DNA of 64,000 nt from contig JBDLJD010000001.1 of assembly GCA_039714495.1 (NCBI GenBank), positions 1-64,000 of the forward strand, given 5' to 3'. Below the pieces are notes generated by a model, which worked only from the letters and a program-made list of their open reading frames with translations, was not told the origin of the DNA and searched no databases. A program made the translations under genes and the position numbers. Every line of letters starts with the position of its first letter. Position 1 is the stretch's first letter. This document shows, piece after piece, positions 52,180 to 61,866 of this stretch. Source of the DNA: JAJDNW01 sp039714495 (lineage in GTDB: Bacteria; Desulfobacterota; Desulfobacteria; Desulfobacterales; B30-G6).

Positions 52180-52515
52180 GGAAGGTTTATTTAACTGCCC
52201 GTTTTAGGTTAAAATTTTCTTGTATATTTTTGAGTAGCAGGCTATATATCTTCATTTAATATATTACTTAATACAATATATAGTATATTTCGCGTTTTTT
52301 TAGAATACAATGTTTTCATTCATTGTTAATAAATATCCACTTATGAACATCGCCTTGAAAAATGTACACAACCGGGCTGTTCTTTATACGTATTCAACAC
52401 ATTTATTGAAAACCTTTTATCAAATTAAATTAAATATAGTCAATTTATTATAGACTTATTAGTTTTATTGACACTCTATACTTATACTTATTTTAAATTT
52501 AAATAAGGAATAGAT
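52180..52515. other. AT-rich divergent intergenic region upstream of dnaN
   Basis: About 336 bases, very AT-rich, between the helicase fusion and dnaN. It holds TTGACA at 52468-52473 (a plausible dnaN -35 box). Only weak DnaA-box-like words are seen (for example ATATCCACT and TTATGAACA, each two mismatches from TTATCCACA), so an origin is not supported on this evidence. Confidence 0.45.
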
Positions 52516-53634
52516 ATGAAATTTACAATACAAAAAGGGGATATACTGGACGTTCTCTCAAAGATACAGGGATTGACCAGCCGCAAAAGCAATCTGGCAA
52601 TAACGGAAAATATCCTTATAAAAGCTGCGGAGAATGGAATAACCCTGATGGCCACCGATCTGGAAACCGGGCTCGAGGGAACCTACCCGGCCCAGATAGA
52701 TAATCCCGGATCCATAGCCATCAGCGCCAGAAAATTTTTCGAAATCGTCAGGGAATTTCCAAGTGATGATATTAACGTCCATGAAGTGGACAATAGATGG
52801 ATTGAAATAGGCAGCCAAGCGATTCAGTATCACATCGTCGGTATGGATCCGGATGAGTTTCCGGACAACCCCAATATTGCCGATGTTACTTTTTTCGAAA
52901 TCGAATCAGCTCCCTTGAAGAAAATGATCGAAAAGAGCATCATCATCAGCGGTGCTAGTGATGATAAAAGAGCCCATATCAACGGTGCCTTTTTTGAAAA
53001 AATTGATGGAGAAGACGATCAACGGGTCAGAATCGTATCCACCGATGGAAGCCGGTTGTCCAAATGTGATTATGTTTTCGAGACGAAGATGGATCTTCCC
53101 GAGACGGGTAAAATTATCATACCCAAAAAAGGTTTGAATGAAGTTGCAAAATTCTTGTCTTCCGAAGGTGTCGTATCTATTGGCATAATGAATAATTATT
53201 TCATCGTCAAAAAAGATGCCGAAATAATAATCATCAGGCTTCTGGAGGGGGAGTTTCCGGAATACAGTGACATTATAAAAAAAGAAGATGTCCATGACAT
53301 CGTGATCGACAGAAACAGGATCACCATGCTGTTGAAACGCATGTCCATTCTTTCATCAGAGAACTACAAGGGCGCTGTTTTTGATTTTAACGATAACCGT
53401 CTGCTGGTGAGTGCTACCAATCCCGAGATAGGGGAATCCAAGGAAGATATGGAAATAGCGTTTGAAAGGGAGAGAATCAATGTTGCTTTCAATCCCAAGT
53501 ACATTATCGAAATACTGAATGCCATAGAAGGTGAAAATGTTCTGTTGAATATTCATAGTGAAGATAAACCATGTATTATCGAAGGGGTGGATGATAAAAG
53601 CTATTTAAGCGTAATCATGCCGATGAGAATATAA
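52516..53634 (+). CDS. dnaN: DNA polymerase III beta clamp
   Basis: A 372-residue protein of normal clamp length, with the three-domain repeat of the sliding clamp, the N-terminal MKFTIQKGDILDVLSKIQG and the C-terminal YLSVIMPMRI ending that forms part of the partner-binding pocket. It tethers the replicase to DNA. A ribosome-binding site (AAGGAATAG) precedes it. It overlaps gyrB by one base (TAATG). dnaA is not in the window and recF is absent between the two. Confidence 0.95.
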   Translation: MKFTIQKGDILDVLSKIQGLTSRKSNLAITENILIKAAENGITLMATDLETGLEGTYPAQIDNPGSIAISARKFFEIVREFPSDDINVHEVDNRWIEIGSQAIQYHIVGMDPDEFPDNPNIADVTFFEIESAPLKKMIEKSIIISGASDDKRAHINGAFFEKIDGEDDQRVRIVSTDGSRLSKCDYVFETKMDLPETGKIIIPKKGLNEVAKFLSSEGVVSIGIMNNYFIVKKDAEIIIIRLLEGEFPEYSDIIKKEDVHDIVIDRNRITMLLKRMSILSSENYKGAVFDFNDNRLLVSATNPEIGESKEDMEIAFERERINVAFNPKYIIEILNAIEGENVLLNIHSEDKPCIIEGVDDKSYLSVIMPMRI

Positions 53635-56075
53635 TGACAGCAATATATGATGAAAGCAGTATAGATGTATTGGAGGGTCTTGAACCGGTAAGATTAAGAC
53701 CTTCCATGTATATAGGCAATGTGGATGTGGCCGGGCTCCATCACCTTGTGTATGAGGTGGTGGACAACAGCATTGATGAGGCCATGGCCGGTTTTTGTAA
53801 GAAAATAAAGGTTACGGTTCATTCGGACAACAGCATCAGCGTGGAGGATGACGGCAGGGGGATCCCCGTGGGGATTCACAAAACGGAAAATGTACCCGCC
53901 GTCGAGGTCGTATTGACCAAACTGCATGCCGGCGGAAAGTTTGACAATGATTCCTATAAGGTATCCGGCGGTCTGCATGGCGTAGGTGTTTCTGTGGTCA
54001 ATGCCTTGTCCGCTTTTCTGGAAGTGGAGGTGTATTCCGATAAAAAGGTATATTATCAAACCTATGAACGTGGAATTAAAACCAGTGAACTGAAGACCAT
54101 CGGAAAAACCAGGAAAAAAGGGACTAAAATCCATTTTATTCCGGATGCTGATATATTCAACAACGTTGAATTCAATTATGACATTCTTGTCCGACGGCTG
54201 CGGGAACTGGCCTTTTTGAATAAAGGGATAAAAATAGCCATCGCCGACGAACGCTCGGATAAAGAGGATGAATTTTTCTATAAAGGAGGGATTGTTTCCT
54301 TTGTTGAATATGTAAACAGGCGACACACACCGCTTCACAAGCCCGTCTTTATCGAAGGGGAGCGCAATAACGTACAGATTGAAGTGGCCATTCAGTACAA
54401 TGATACCTTTAAGGAAAAAATGTTTTCTTTTGCCAACAATATCAACACGGTCGAAGGAGGATTTCATCTTATTGGTTTCAAGGCGGCCCTTACCCGTACG
54501 CTGAATACCTATTCAACCAACGGGAATCTGCCTAAAAACCTGACGGCTAAAATAAGCGGTGATGATGTCAGGGAGGGACTGGCAGCCATCATCAGCGTCA
54601 GAATAATGGACCCTCAATTCGAAGGTCAGACCAAGACAAAGCTGGGCAACAGCGAGGTCAAGGGCTTGGTGGAGTCGCTGGTAAATGAAAAATTAGGGGT
54701 TTTTTTAGAAGAAAACCCAACAATTGCCAAGAAGATCATTGCCAAGGCCGTTGAGGCGGCCCGGGCCAGGGATGCGGCCAAAAGGGCCAGGGACCTGGCC
54801 AGAAGCAAGGGATCTTTAATTGATTCAACCTTGCCCGGGAAACTGGCTGAATGTCAAATATCAGACCCCGCTCAACGGGAGTTGTTTCTTGTAGAGGGCG
54901 ACTCGGCAGGTGGGTCTGCAAAGCAGGGCAGGGATAGAAAATTCCAGGCTATTTTACCGTTGAAGGGTAAAATATTGAATGTCGAAAAGGCCCGCTTCGA
55001 TAAGATTCTGCGAAGCGAGGAAATAAAAAATATGATAACGGCACTGGGCACGGGTGTCGGTCGGGAAGAGTATGATATTGAGAAATTAAGATATCATAAA
55101 ATCATCATAATGACGGATGCCGATGTTGACGGATCTCATATCCGCACGCTTCTATTGACATTTTTTTACAGACAACTTCCTGAAATTATAGAAAAAGGTT
55201 ATCTGTATATTGCCCAACCACCCTTACTCAAAGTAGGCAAGGGAAAAAGGGAGATGTATCTCAAGGATGAACGTGAGTACAACGACTATATATTGAAGAG
55301 GGTTTGTGAAAAGAAAAATGTCAAAGCGGGGGATAATGGGTCTAAAATTACCAACCACAAGCTTTTCGTATTTATAGGAAACTTGTCCGAATACTATACG
55401 GCCTTGTCCAGCCTGGAAAAAAGGGGGATTTATCCGGACCTGGTCGAACTGATGATCAATTGTGGTGTTGAAAGTGTAAAATACCTGCAAGATAGGGAAA
55501 AAATGAAATTTCTGGAAAAACAGCTCAAGGCCAGCCAATACATTGTTGAAAAACTGGCTTTGAACGAGGACCATGATGTGTTTGAAATGATCATTATGCC
55601 CTCAGATGAATTGAAAAAGGAAATTTTAATTAAAAATCCCTTTATCAGCGAGGTTAAACCCATAATCATGGGAAGAAAACTCGTTTATTCGCCTGATTAT
55701 CAAAAAGCTGTGGTTATCAGCAAAAAAATAGTGAAGTATGACACGCCGCCCTTCAATGTTGTCCTACGGGATGAAGATCCAAGCAAGAAAAAACAACCCC
55801 TGGAATTTGATAACAAGAGAGATTTACTTGACTATCTTATAGAAGAGGGAAAAAGAGGAATCAGCGTTCAGCGTTACAAAGGTCTCGGGGAGATGAACCC
55901 TGATCAGTTGTGGAAGACCACCATGAATCCGGAAAAAAGGAATATGCTGCAGGTTCGCATCATAGATGCGGTGGACACCGATGAAATATTCACGGTTCTC
56001 ATGGGGGATGAAGTTGAACCGAGAAGGGAATTTATCCAGAATAATGCCCTGGAGGTAAATACGCTGGATATATAA
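53634..56075 (+). CDS. gyrB: DNA gyrase subunit B
   Basis: An 813-residue protein with all GyrB parts: the GHKL ATPase (VDNSIDEAMAG, DDGRGIPVGIH, KVSGGLHGVGVSVVNALS), the transducer, the TOPRIM domain (LVEGDSAGGSAKQGRDRKFQAILP, DADVDGSHIRTLLLTF) and the C-terminal QRYKGLGEMNPDQLW signature. It supplies ATP hydrolysis for negative supercoiling. Its length is near that of E. coli GyrB. It is co-transcribed with dnaN and ends before a clear terminator. Confidence 0.96.
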   Translation: MTAIYDESSIDVLEGLEPVRLRPSMYIGNVDVAGLHHLVYEVVDNSIDEAMAGFCKKIKVTVHSDNSISVEDDGRGIPVGIHKTENVPAVEVVLTKLHAGGKFDNDSYKVSGGLHGVGVSVVNALSAFLEVEVYSDKKVYYQTYERGIKTSELKTIGKTRKKGTKIHFIPDADIFNNVEFNYDILVRRLRELAFLNKGIKIAIADERSDKEDEFFYKGGIVSFVEYVNRRHTPLHKPVFIEGERNNVQIEVAIQYNDTFKEKMFSFANNINTVEGGFHLIGFKAALTRTLNTYSTNGNLPKNLTAKISGDDVREGLAAIISVRIMDPQFEGQTKTKLGNSEVKGLVESLVNEKLGVFLEENPTIAKKIIAKAVEAARARDAAKRARDLARSKGSLIDSTLPGKLAECQISDPAQRELFLVEGDSAGGSAKQGRDRKFQAILPLKGKILNVEKARFDKILRSEEIKNMITALGTGVGREEYDIEKLRYHKIIIMTDADVDGSHIRTLLLTFFYRQLPEIIEKGYLYIAQPPLLKVGKGKREMYLKDEREYNDYILKRVCEKKNVKAGDNGSKITNHKLFVFIGNLSEYYTALSSLEKRGIYPDLVELMINCGVESVKYLQDREKMKFLEKQLKASQYIVEKLALNEDHDVFEMIIMPSDELKKEILIKNPFISEVKPIIMGRKLVYSPDYQKAVVISKKIVKYDTPPFNVVLRDEDPSKKKQPLEFDNKRDLLDYLIEEGKRGISVQRYKGLGEMNPDQLWKTTMNPEKRNMLQVRIIDAVDTDEIFTVLMGDEVEPRREFIQNNALEVNTLDI

Positions 56076-56112
56076 ATAATATTTATAAAATTGAGTTGTA
56101 GTATTTATAAAA

Positions 56113-56142
56113 GGGCAATCTAATTATATAGGTTGCCCTTTT
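56113..56142 (+). terminator. Rho-independent terminator after gyrB
   Basis: GGGCAATCTA and ATAGGTTGCCC pair with one bulge/mismatch around a short AT loop and run into TTTT. It also faces the convergent FabH-like gene. Confidence 0.75.
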
Positions 56143-56163
56143 GAATTTTGGTATAAATTTTTA

Positions 56164-57684
56164 TTATAGGCGCTGCAGAAAAGAGCTGCGCGTCATACCT
56201 GCACCCACGGAATCGTTGAGGATGATCTTCGCCGATCTGAGCGCTTCCAGGTTGCGATTGATGGGCAAGCCGTTGATGGTGTCCGGTTTGAGCGCGCTTT
56301 TGGCCAGGTCATAGGGCAATCGCTGCATACAGACCACCGAGCAGTTGCCCCTTTCATGGATATTGGTGATCATTTTGTTGGCCAGGTAATCCACGATATC
56401 CTGCTTAAGGTCGGGTTGGCCGTCGTCCAATACTTTTTCCAGGGTCAAGGGGAGCATGGCAAAGTTGGCCTGGTGTTCGACCAGAAGGTCAAGCTTTTGC
56501 ATAGTAAGATTATTGTCACCAAGCAGGGCGTCCATATGGCTGCGGGCACCTCGTGTGGCATAGAGAAAAACACCCTTGCCGTTCATTTCGCCGAACAGTT
56601 CACCGTCCCGTTCAACTGCTTGAATATACGGGGCAAAGCAGCCATGGGTTCTGGTGCGGGCATCAACGATGCCATTTTCCGGCTGTGTAAATTCATACGA
56701 TTCGCTCTTGTGGACAGTCACCTCCACGGAATAATCCTGTTGGAGATAAATAGAGATGATATTCTTTTGTTTTCCCGACAGGATGTATGTTTTGGCAAAG
56801 GTTTTGACGAGCTCGGGATCATCGTTGAGGGTGTTGATGTCAAAAGCAAAGGAATCTACATGGTTTTCATACAGGCCCATGAGGCTTTTGAAACTGGTTG
56901 CCTGGTCAGCCTGTTCCGGGTGCATGTGTTGGACCAGGCAATGCTGCACCCGGGCTGATATGGCCGGAACCCGCATGGGAAGAATGCCCAGTTTGTTGTC
57001 GATGATGATGCCGTCAATTTTGTCGTTTCCGTTCAGATTATAGATGATATTTGCCAGTTGGTCGGTGAAATCCTTTTTCAGGGCCCCTTTAAATGTCTTG
57101 GTTTCAATGTTGTTTTGAGGCATTTCCTGGCTGCAGGTTGTTTCCAGGGCTGTGGCCACGGAATCGTCCCCAAAGATGATGTTGGATGTGTTCTTGGGTT
57201 TGAAGGCTTTGCAGCGGTGGATGTTTTCCGCTCCCACAACAATGGAGATATCCCCCTCCTTAAGGTAGCCGGTGAGGGAAAGCATCAGTAACAGTTCAAC
57301 GGAGACATTGTAGCCCGGGCATCCGGCATACAGGTCAAGGGCAGTGGCATTCGGGCACTTGTCCTTGATGATGTCGAACGGGTAACGGATAAGCGGTCCC
57401 GGGTCGAATTTGTCATCCCCCACATTGGTGGCCCCGATTATGAGCTTTACCCGGGCGGGATCGAACGCATTGGTTTCCATGAGGTCATCAACGGAAATGG
57501 TACCAATTCTGACATCATCGGGCGCCACCACACGGGTGCGGATACCGATGCGTTCTTCGATGGTTTTATGGGTTACCGGTATATTCCCCTTGAAGAACAT
57601 ACCTTTGTTTTCATACATGGCGTTGTCGGTGAGGGTACCGCCGTTCCATGCACCATAACCCAGGATCTGCAGTGCTGAATTCAT
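56164..57684 (-). CDS. FabH/KAS-III-like synthase with a large internal insertion
   Basis: A 506-residue thiolase-fold protein with a complete KAS-III triad: C122 (DLYAGCPGYNVSVELL), H404 (VEHQANFAMLP) and N447 (ERGNCSVV). KAS-III proteins are about 330 residues; here Cys-to-His distance is about 280 instead of about 130, because of roughly 150 extra residues between about 186 and 335. It should condense an acyl-CoA starter with a second acyl unit, but the insertion makes substrate unclear. It stands alone, convergent with gyrB and divergent from the TS-like gene. Confidence 0.8.
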   Translation of the reverse strand: MNSALQILGYGAWNGGTLTDNAMYENKGMFFKGNIPVTHKTIEERIGIRTRVVAPDDVRIGTISVDDLMETNAFDPARVKLIIGATNVGDDKFDPGPLIRYPFDIIKDKCPNATALDLYAGCPGYNVSVELLLMLSLTGYLKEGDISIVVGAENIHRCKAFKPKNTSNIIFGDDSVATALETTCSQEMPQNNIETKTFKGALKKDFTDQLANIIYNLNGNDKIDGIIIDNKLGILPMRVPAISARVQHCLVQHMHPEQADQATSFKSLMGLYENHVDSFAFDINTLNDDPELVKTFAKTYILSGKQKNIISIYLQQDYSVEVTVHKSESYEFTQPENGIVDARTRTHGCFAPYIQAVERDGELFGEMNGKGVFLYATRGARSHMDALLGDNNLTMQKLDLLVEHQANFAMLPLTLEKVLDDGQPDLKQDIVDYLANKMITNIHERGNCSVVCMQRLPYDLAKSALKPDTINGLPINRNLEALRSAKIILNDSVGAGMTRSSFLQRL

Positions 57685-57946
57685 CGGGGGGTAAATCTCC
57701 TTGGTGAATAATTGTATTGATTATGAATAATACTATATGGGAAGAAGAAGAAAAGGTCTTTAAGTAGAAATTACCACTGATTTTGTAAAAGAAATGTAAA
57801 AATAAATTTTCATGCATCTTATTTACATGAGCAGATGAAAACATCGGTAATATAATTGGCTTTCATGCTTTGTTAAGCGTATCTGAGCATGAAAATTTAT
57901 GGAATGCGGCTTCGCCGCTCAATTATCAATGATGGGAGCCAAATCA

Positions 57947-58738
57947 ATGAACATACATAATATACAAGCGAGGGACCTGCCGGATCTGTGGTTCCAGGCC
58001 GTGCATGACATTCTGGACAACGGCCGCCGGTTTACAATCGACAGAGGGTCATATGCCGGGCAAACCCGGTTGGAATACGACTATTTCTGCGGGCATGTGA
58101 TCCACCCGTACACCGAACCCCTTATTCCCGACATACCGCCGGCTTGCGGCATTCCCAACCCTGTGGAAGAGGCCTATATCTACGGTGGTGACGGTTACGA
58201 GCGGTCCTATATCGAATATCTGATGACCGGCCATAAGGAACCGGGCGAGTCCTATACGTACGGTGAGCGACTGACCCGCGCACCGATCTCCGGAAACAAA
58301 AAGATCTGGTGGGATGAAGAAAACCAGGAGATCATCGACCGGCGGGAAGTGGACGGGAAAATTGTTTTCAAAGAGGATGAGGAACTTTTTCTCAACCAGA
58401 TCGAATGGATCATCGATACGTATAAGAATTTCGGTTACCGCAACAACCAGATGGTTTTGCAGGTGGCGCATCCATCGGATATGACCCTCCTGGATCCACC
58501 CTGTCTGCGTTCCATTGACACGCGCATCCAGGACGGCAAGCTCAATTTTTTCGTTTATTTCAGGTCGTGGGATCTATGGGGGGGGCTGCCGGCCAACCTG
58601 GCCGGGGTCCAGAACCTGAAGAGCTATATGGCGGCGGAGATCGGTGTGGATGACGGCGAAATGGTTGTGGAGAGCAAGGGACTGCACCTTTATGGCTACG
58701 CCGAGGACCTGGCCAAGCTGCGCTGCCTCCGCGACTAA
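57947..58738 (+). CDS. Thymidylate-synthase-family protein
   Basis: A 263-residue protein whose C-terminal half aligns by eye with thymidylate synthases: catalytic Cys C186 in LLDPPCLRSI (compare APCH), VYFRSWD (compare YQRSCD, with the phosphate Arg and Asp), LPANLAG and the nucleotide-binding HLY in KGLHLYGYAED. It is closer to archaeal-type than to E. coli ThyA. It could be the organism's dTMP synthase or a base-modifying relative (dCMP hydroxymethylase type). I chose ATG 57947, with GGGAG upstream, over an earlier in-frame ATG. Confidence 0.72.
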   Translation: MNIHNIQARDLPDLWFQAVHDILDNGRRFTIDRGSYAGQTRLEYDYFCGHVIHPYTEPLIPDIPPACGIPNPVEEAYIYGGDGYERSYIEYLMTGHKEPGESYTYGERLTRAPISGNKKIWWDEENQEIIDRREVDGKIVFKEDEELFLNQIEWIIDTYKNFGYRNNQMVLQVAHPSDMTLLDPPCLRSIDTRIQDGKLNFFVYFRSWDLWGGLPANLAGVQNLKSYMAAEIGVDDGEMVVESKGLHLYGYAEDLAKLRCLRD

Positions 58739-58757
58739 AGAATGGTACCCATTCTTT
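58737..58757 (+). terminator. Hairpin at the 3' end of the TS-like gene
   Basis: AAAGAATGG-TAC-CCATTCTTT, perfect 9-bp arms overlapping the stop codon. It has a short A/T flank and could act as a terminator. Confidence 0.5.
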
Positions 58758-58888
58758 AGATAACACGGCTGCGCCGCTAGATAGCCCTCAAGCCTATATA
58801 CAAGACAGAGGCAAAATCCCAAGCCGGAGGGTTATCCCGATTCGAATTTAATACGGTCGGTACTGGTTCACCATCCGGCGAAAACACA

Positions 58889-60274
58889 TTAGAATTCAAT
58901 GCTATTGGGCGTCCTGGGAAAGGGAATCACGTCGCGGATGTTGGCGGCGCCGGTGAGCAGCATTAAAAGGCGCTCAAACCCCAAACCGAACCCGCTGTGG
59001 GGAACCGAGCCGAAGCGCCGGGAATCAAGATACCACCAGTAATTCTCTTTGGAAAGCCCGGTTTCAGCAATCCGCTGCTCAAGGACGGAAAGACGTTCCT
59101 CCCTTTGGGATCCGCCGATGATTTCACCTATCTTGGGGACCAGAACATCCATGGCCGCCACCGTCTGGCCATCGTCATTGAGGCGCATGTAAAACGCTTT
59201 GATGTCCTTGGGATAATCGTAAACAATGACCGGCTTCTTGAAGTGTTCTTCCGTAAGATAGCGTTCGTGCTCGGATTGCAGATCCAAACCGTCCTTGATG
59301 TTGAAGTCGAATTTTTTATGCGCGTGTTTCAGGATGTCCACAGCCTCTTTGTAAGGCAGCCTGACAAATGGTGATCCGACAATGGCCTCGAGGGTTTTCA
59401 TAAGGCTTTTATCCACAAACCGGGCAAATAGCTCTATGTCCTCTTTGCTGTTCTGCATGATGGTGCTGCAGATATTCTGAACCATCTCCTCCCCCAGGTC
59501 CATGTTTCCCTCCAGGTCGCAGAAGGCCATTTCCGGCTCGACCATCCAGAACTCTGCCACGTGGCGGCTGGTGTTTGAATTCTCTGCCCGGAACGTGGGG
59601 CCAAAGGTGTATACGTCTCCCAGGGACAGGGCAAACATTTCCACGGCAAGCTGTCCTGAAACGGTAAGACCGGTTTCTTGGCCGAAGAAGTCCTCGAGGT
59701 AGTCGGGTCTGCCGTCTTTTAGCGGCAGGTTGTCAAGGGGCATGGTGGTGACCCGGAAAAGTTCACCGGCACCCTCGGCATCCGATGAGGTGATAATGGG
59801 GGTGTGAATGTAGCGAAATCCCCGTTGTTTGAAGAAGCGGTGGATGGCGTAGGACAATTCGGAGCGAATACGGAATATAGCCCCATATTTATTGGTGCGC
59901 GGCCGCAAATGGGCGATTGTTCTTAGAAATTCATCGCTGTGCCGTTTTTTCTGCAACGGGAAATCCTCCGGCGCCAGGTGAACAATCGCTACCTGGGAAG
60001 CGATAAGTTCCCAGCTTTGTCCCTTGCCTTGGGATGCCACCAGTTTGCCCTGAATGGCGACAGCCGAACCGGTGGTTATTTTTTTTATCTCTTCGTAGTT
60101 GCCCAGGGTGCTGTCGGCAATTACCTGAATGTTTTTGAGACAGGACCCGTCATTGACCTCGATAAAGGAAAAGGTTTTGGTGTCCCGGCGCGTCCTCACC
60201 CACCCCTTGATCAGCACATCGTCCCAGGGTTCCGATGAATTCAATATGACGTCGATCTTCGTTCGTTTTGCCAT
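58889..60274 (-). CDS. asnS: Asparaginyl-tRNA synthetase
   Basis: A 461-residue class IIb synthetase: N-terminal OB-fold (VLIKGWVRTRRDTKTFSFIEVNDGS), motif 2 (FGPTFRAENSNTSRHVAEFWMVEPEMAF) and motif 3 (GFGLGFERLLMLLTG). The AsnRS-type length and absence of the bacterial AspRS GAD insertion support Asn over Asp. I chose ATG 60274 because AGAGGACACA precedes it. It is 28 bases after the DegP gene on the same strand. Confidence 0.94.
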   Translation of the reverse strand: MAKRTKIDVILNSSEPWDDVLIKGWVRTRRDTKTFSFIEVNDGSCLKNIQVIADSTLGNYEEIKKITTGSAVAIQGKLVASQGKGQSWELIASQVAIVHLAPEDFPLQKKRHSDEFLRTIAHLRPRTNKYGAIFRIRSELSYAIHRFFKQRGFRYIHTPIITSSDAEGAGELFRVTTMPLDNLPLKDGRPDYLEDFFGQETGLTVSGQLAVEMFALSLGDVYTFGPTFRAENSNTSRHVAEFWMVEPEMAFCDLEGNMDLGEEMVQNICSTIMQNSKEDIELFARFVDKSLMKTLEAIVGSPFVRLPYKEAVDILKHAHKKFDFNIKDGLDLQSEHERYLTEEHFKKPVIVYDYPKDIKAFYMRLNDDGQTVAAMDVLVPKIGEIIGGSQREERLSVLEQRIAETGLSKENYWWYLDSRRFGSVPHSGFGLGFERLLMLLTGAANIRDVIPFPRTPNSIEF

Positions 60275-60302
60275 TGTGTCCTCTGCTGTTGTTGCCAATA
60301 AT

Positions 60303-61691
60303 TTAGAGTTTGACACTGATGTAGTACCCTTGTTCTCCGCGCTGAATAAGGAGCACAACGGTTTTTTTCTGGCGGCAGCGGATCATCGCTTTTTTAAAAT
60401 CATCGAGCGATTCAATGTTGAAATCATCCATCTGGCGGATGACGTCGCCCGGTTCAACACCTATTTTGGCCAGGTAGGCCTGGGGCATCACTTCCGACAC
60501 CACAACCCCTGCCGGGCTGTTGATTCTGAAAGCCTTGCGGTTTTTAGAGGAGAGGGATTCGACCCGGATGCCGAACAGGTTGTGGGCAAGATCCAGGGCG
60601 CGCTCCTCTGGGTAGGCACTTGTTTTCAAGGCAATAGTCAGTTTTTTCCCTCTGCGCAGGACGGTGAGGTGGACGGTGGAATCCACGGGATAATCCCTCA
60701 TCGCCTGGTTAAAGCTCGAAATCGAAGAAACCGGCCTTTTTTCAATGGCCTGGAGGATATCCTCTTTCTTGATGCCGGCGCGTGTGGCCGGGCTGTCCGG
60801 CTCGACCGCTTTGACAAGCAGGCCCTTTTCTCCCGAAACCTTCAGGTAGCGGGCCAGGTCCGGGTCCATGTTTTGCAGCAACAGGCCGGTCCAGGAGAGC
60901 ACCACCTCGCCATACTGGATAAGATCGGTAATGATACGCCGGGCCTTGTTGATGGGAATGGCAAAACCGATTCCCTGGGCTTTAACATAGATGGCAGTGT
61001 TGATACCTATCAGATCGCCATTGATATTGAGCAGCGGTCCCCCGCTGTTGCCGGGGTTGATGGAGGCGTCGGTCTGAATGAAGTTGTGGTAGATGGTGTC
61101 GTTGGAGCGAATGCTGCGGTTGAGGGCGCTGATGACCCCGGTGGTTACCGTGTGGGAGAAACCAAAGGGGTTGCCGATGGCGATGACGGTTTCGCCGATC
61201 ATGAGGTCGTCCGAGAGGCCCATTTCAATGGCTGGAAGATCCTCTTCGGATTTGATGCGCAGAACCGCCAGGTCTGAATCCGGGTCAGCGCCCACCAGTT
61301 GAGCCTTGAATGTTCGTTCATCCTGGAGCACCACGGAAATATCTTCGGCCTTGGCAATGACATGCGCATTGGTAAGGATGAACCCTCTTTTCCCGTCGAT
61401 GATGACCCCGGATCCGAGGCTGGTTCTTTTGTCGCTCTGTCTGAACCCCGGATCAAAAAAATCTTTGAAAAACGAATCGAAGAAGGGGTTCATGCCGAAT
61501 CCCGAAAACGGGTGGGATTGTCTGGTAATTTCATATTCGGAGCTGACATTGACCACAGCAGTGCTTACTTTTTCAACTGCGCTGACAATGGCATCCCGAC
61601 GGTTGTACTCGGACCGACTATTCGTCGGTAGACATAAGGTTATAAAAAAAATGACAATAATGATGTTCGTGCGTATTATGTGTTTTATCAT
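60303..61691 (-). CDS. DegP/DegQ-type (Do) periplasmic serine protease
   Basis: A 462-residue secreted protease. A signal peptide (IIRTNIIIVIFFITLCLPTNS) leads to a trypsin-like domain with the triad His (LTNAHVIAKAED), Asp (DSDLAVLRI) and Ser (NPGNSGGPLLN), then two PDZ domains (about residues 280-370 and 385-460). It degrades or refolds misfolded envelope proteins. I chose ATG 61691 over a TTG start 10 codons upstream. It is upstream of asnS in a likely two-gene transcript. Confidence 0.92.
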   Translation of the reverse strand: MIKHIIRTNIIIVIFFITLCLPTNSRSEYNRRDAIVSAVEKVSTAVVNVSSEYEITRQSHPFSGFGMNPFFDSFFKDFFDPGFRQSDKRTSLGSGVIIDGKRGFILTNAHVIAKAEDISVVLQDERTFKAQLVGADPDSDLAVLRIKSEEDLPAIEMGLSDDLMIGETVIAIGNPFGFSHTVTTGVISALNRSIRSNDTIYHNFIQTDASINPGNSGGPLLNINGDLIGINTAIYVKAQGIGFAIPINKARRIITDLIQYGEVVLSWTGLLLQNMDPDLARYLKVSGEKGLLVKAVEPDSPATRAGIKKEDILQAIEKRPVSSISSFNQAMRDYPVDSTVHLTVLRRGKKLTIALKTSAYPEERALDLAHNLFGIRVESLSSKNRKAFRINSPAGVVVSEVMPQAYLAKIGVEPGDVIRQMDDFNIESLDDFKKAMIRCRQKKTVVLLIQRGEQGYYISVKL

Positions 61692-61866
61692 AAGAGTTAA
61701 TTTGTTATAGATAGTGTGCAACGGAACCCAACACTAAGCTATTTAATTTTAATATAAAAATTAACATTAAAAACAGGCAGACAACCGTGGTTTTGATTAG
61801 AGGGTAACCATGAAGGGGGTGGTATCAGTGGACAACGCCCCAGCTTTGTTTTTAATGTGACATAAC

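Noticed and set aside
52180..52515. Possible chromosomal origin upstream of dnaN
   Set aside because: Only words two or more mismatches from the DnaA box were found, and dnaA is not adjacent. AT-richness alone is not enough.
60129..61277. A 382-codon plus-strand ORF opposite the DegP gene
   Set aside because: It is antisense to clear protease and PDZ coding sequence, and shows no domain of its own.
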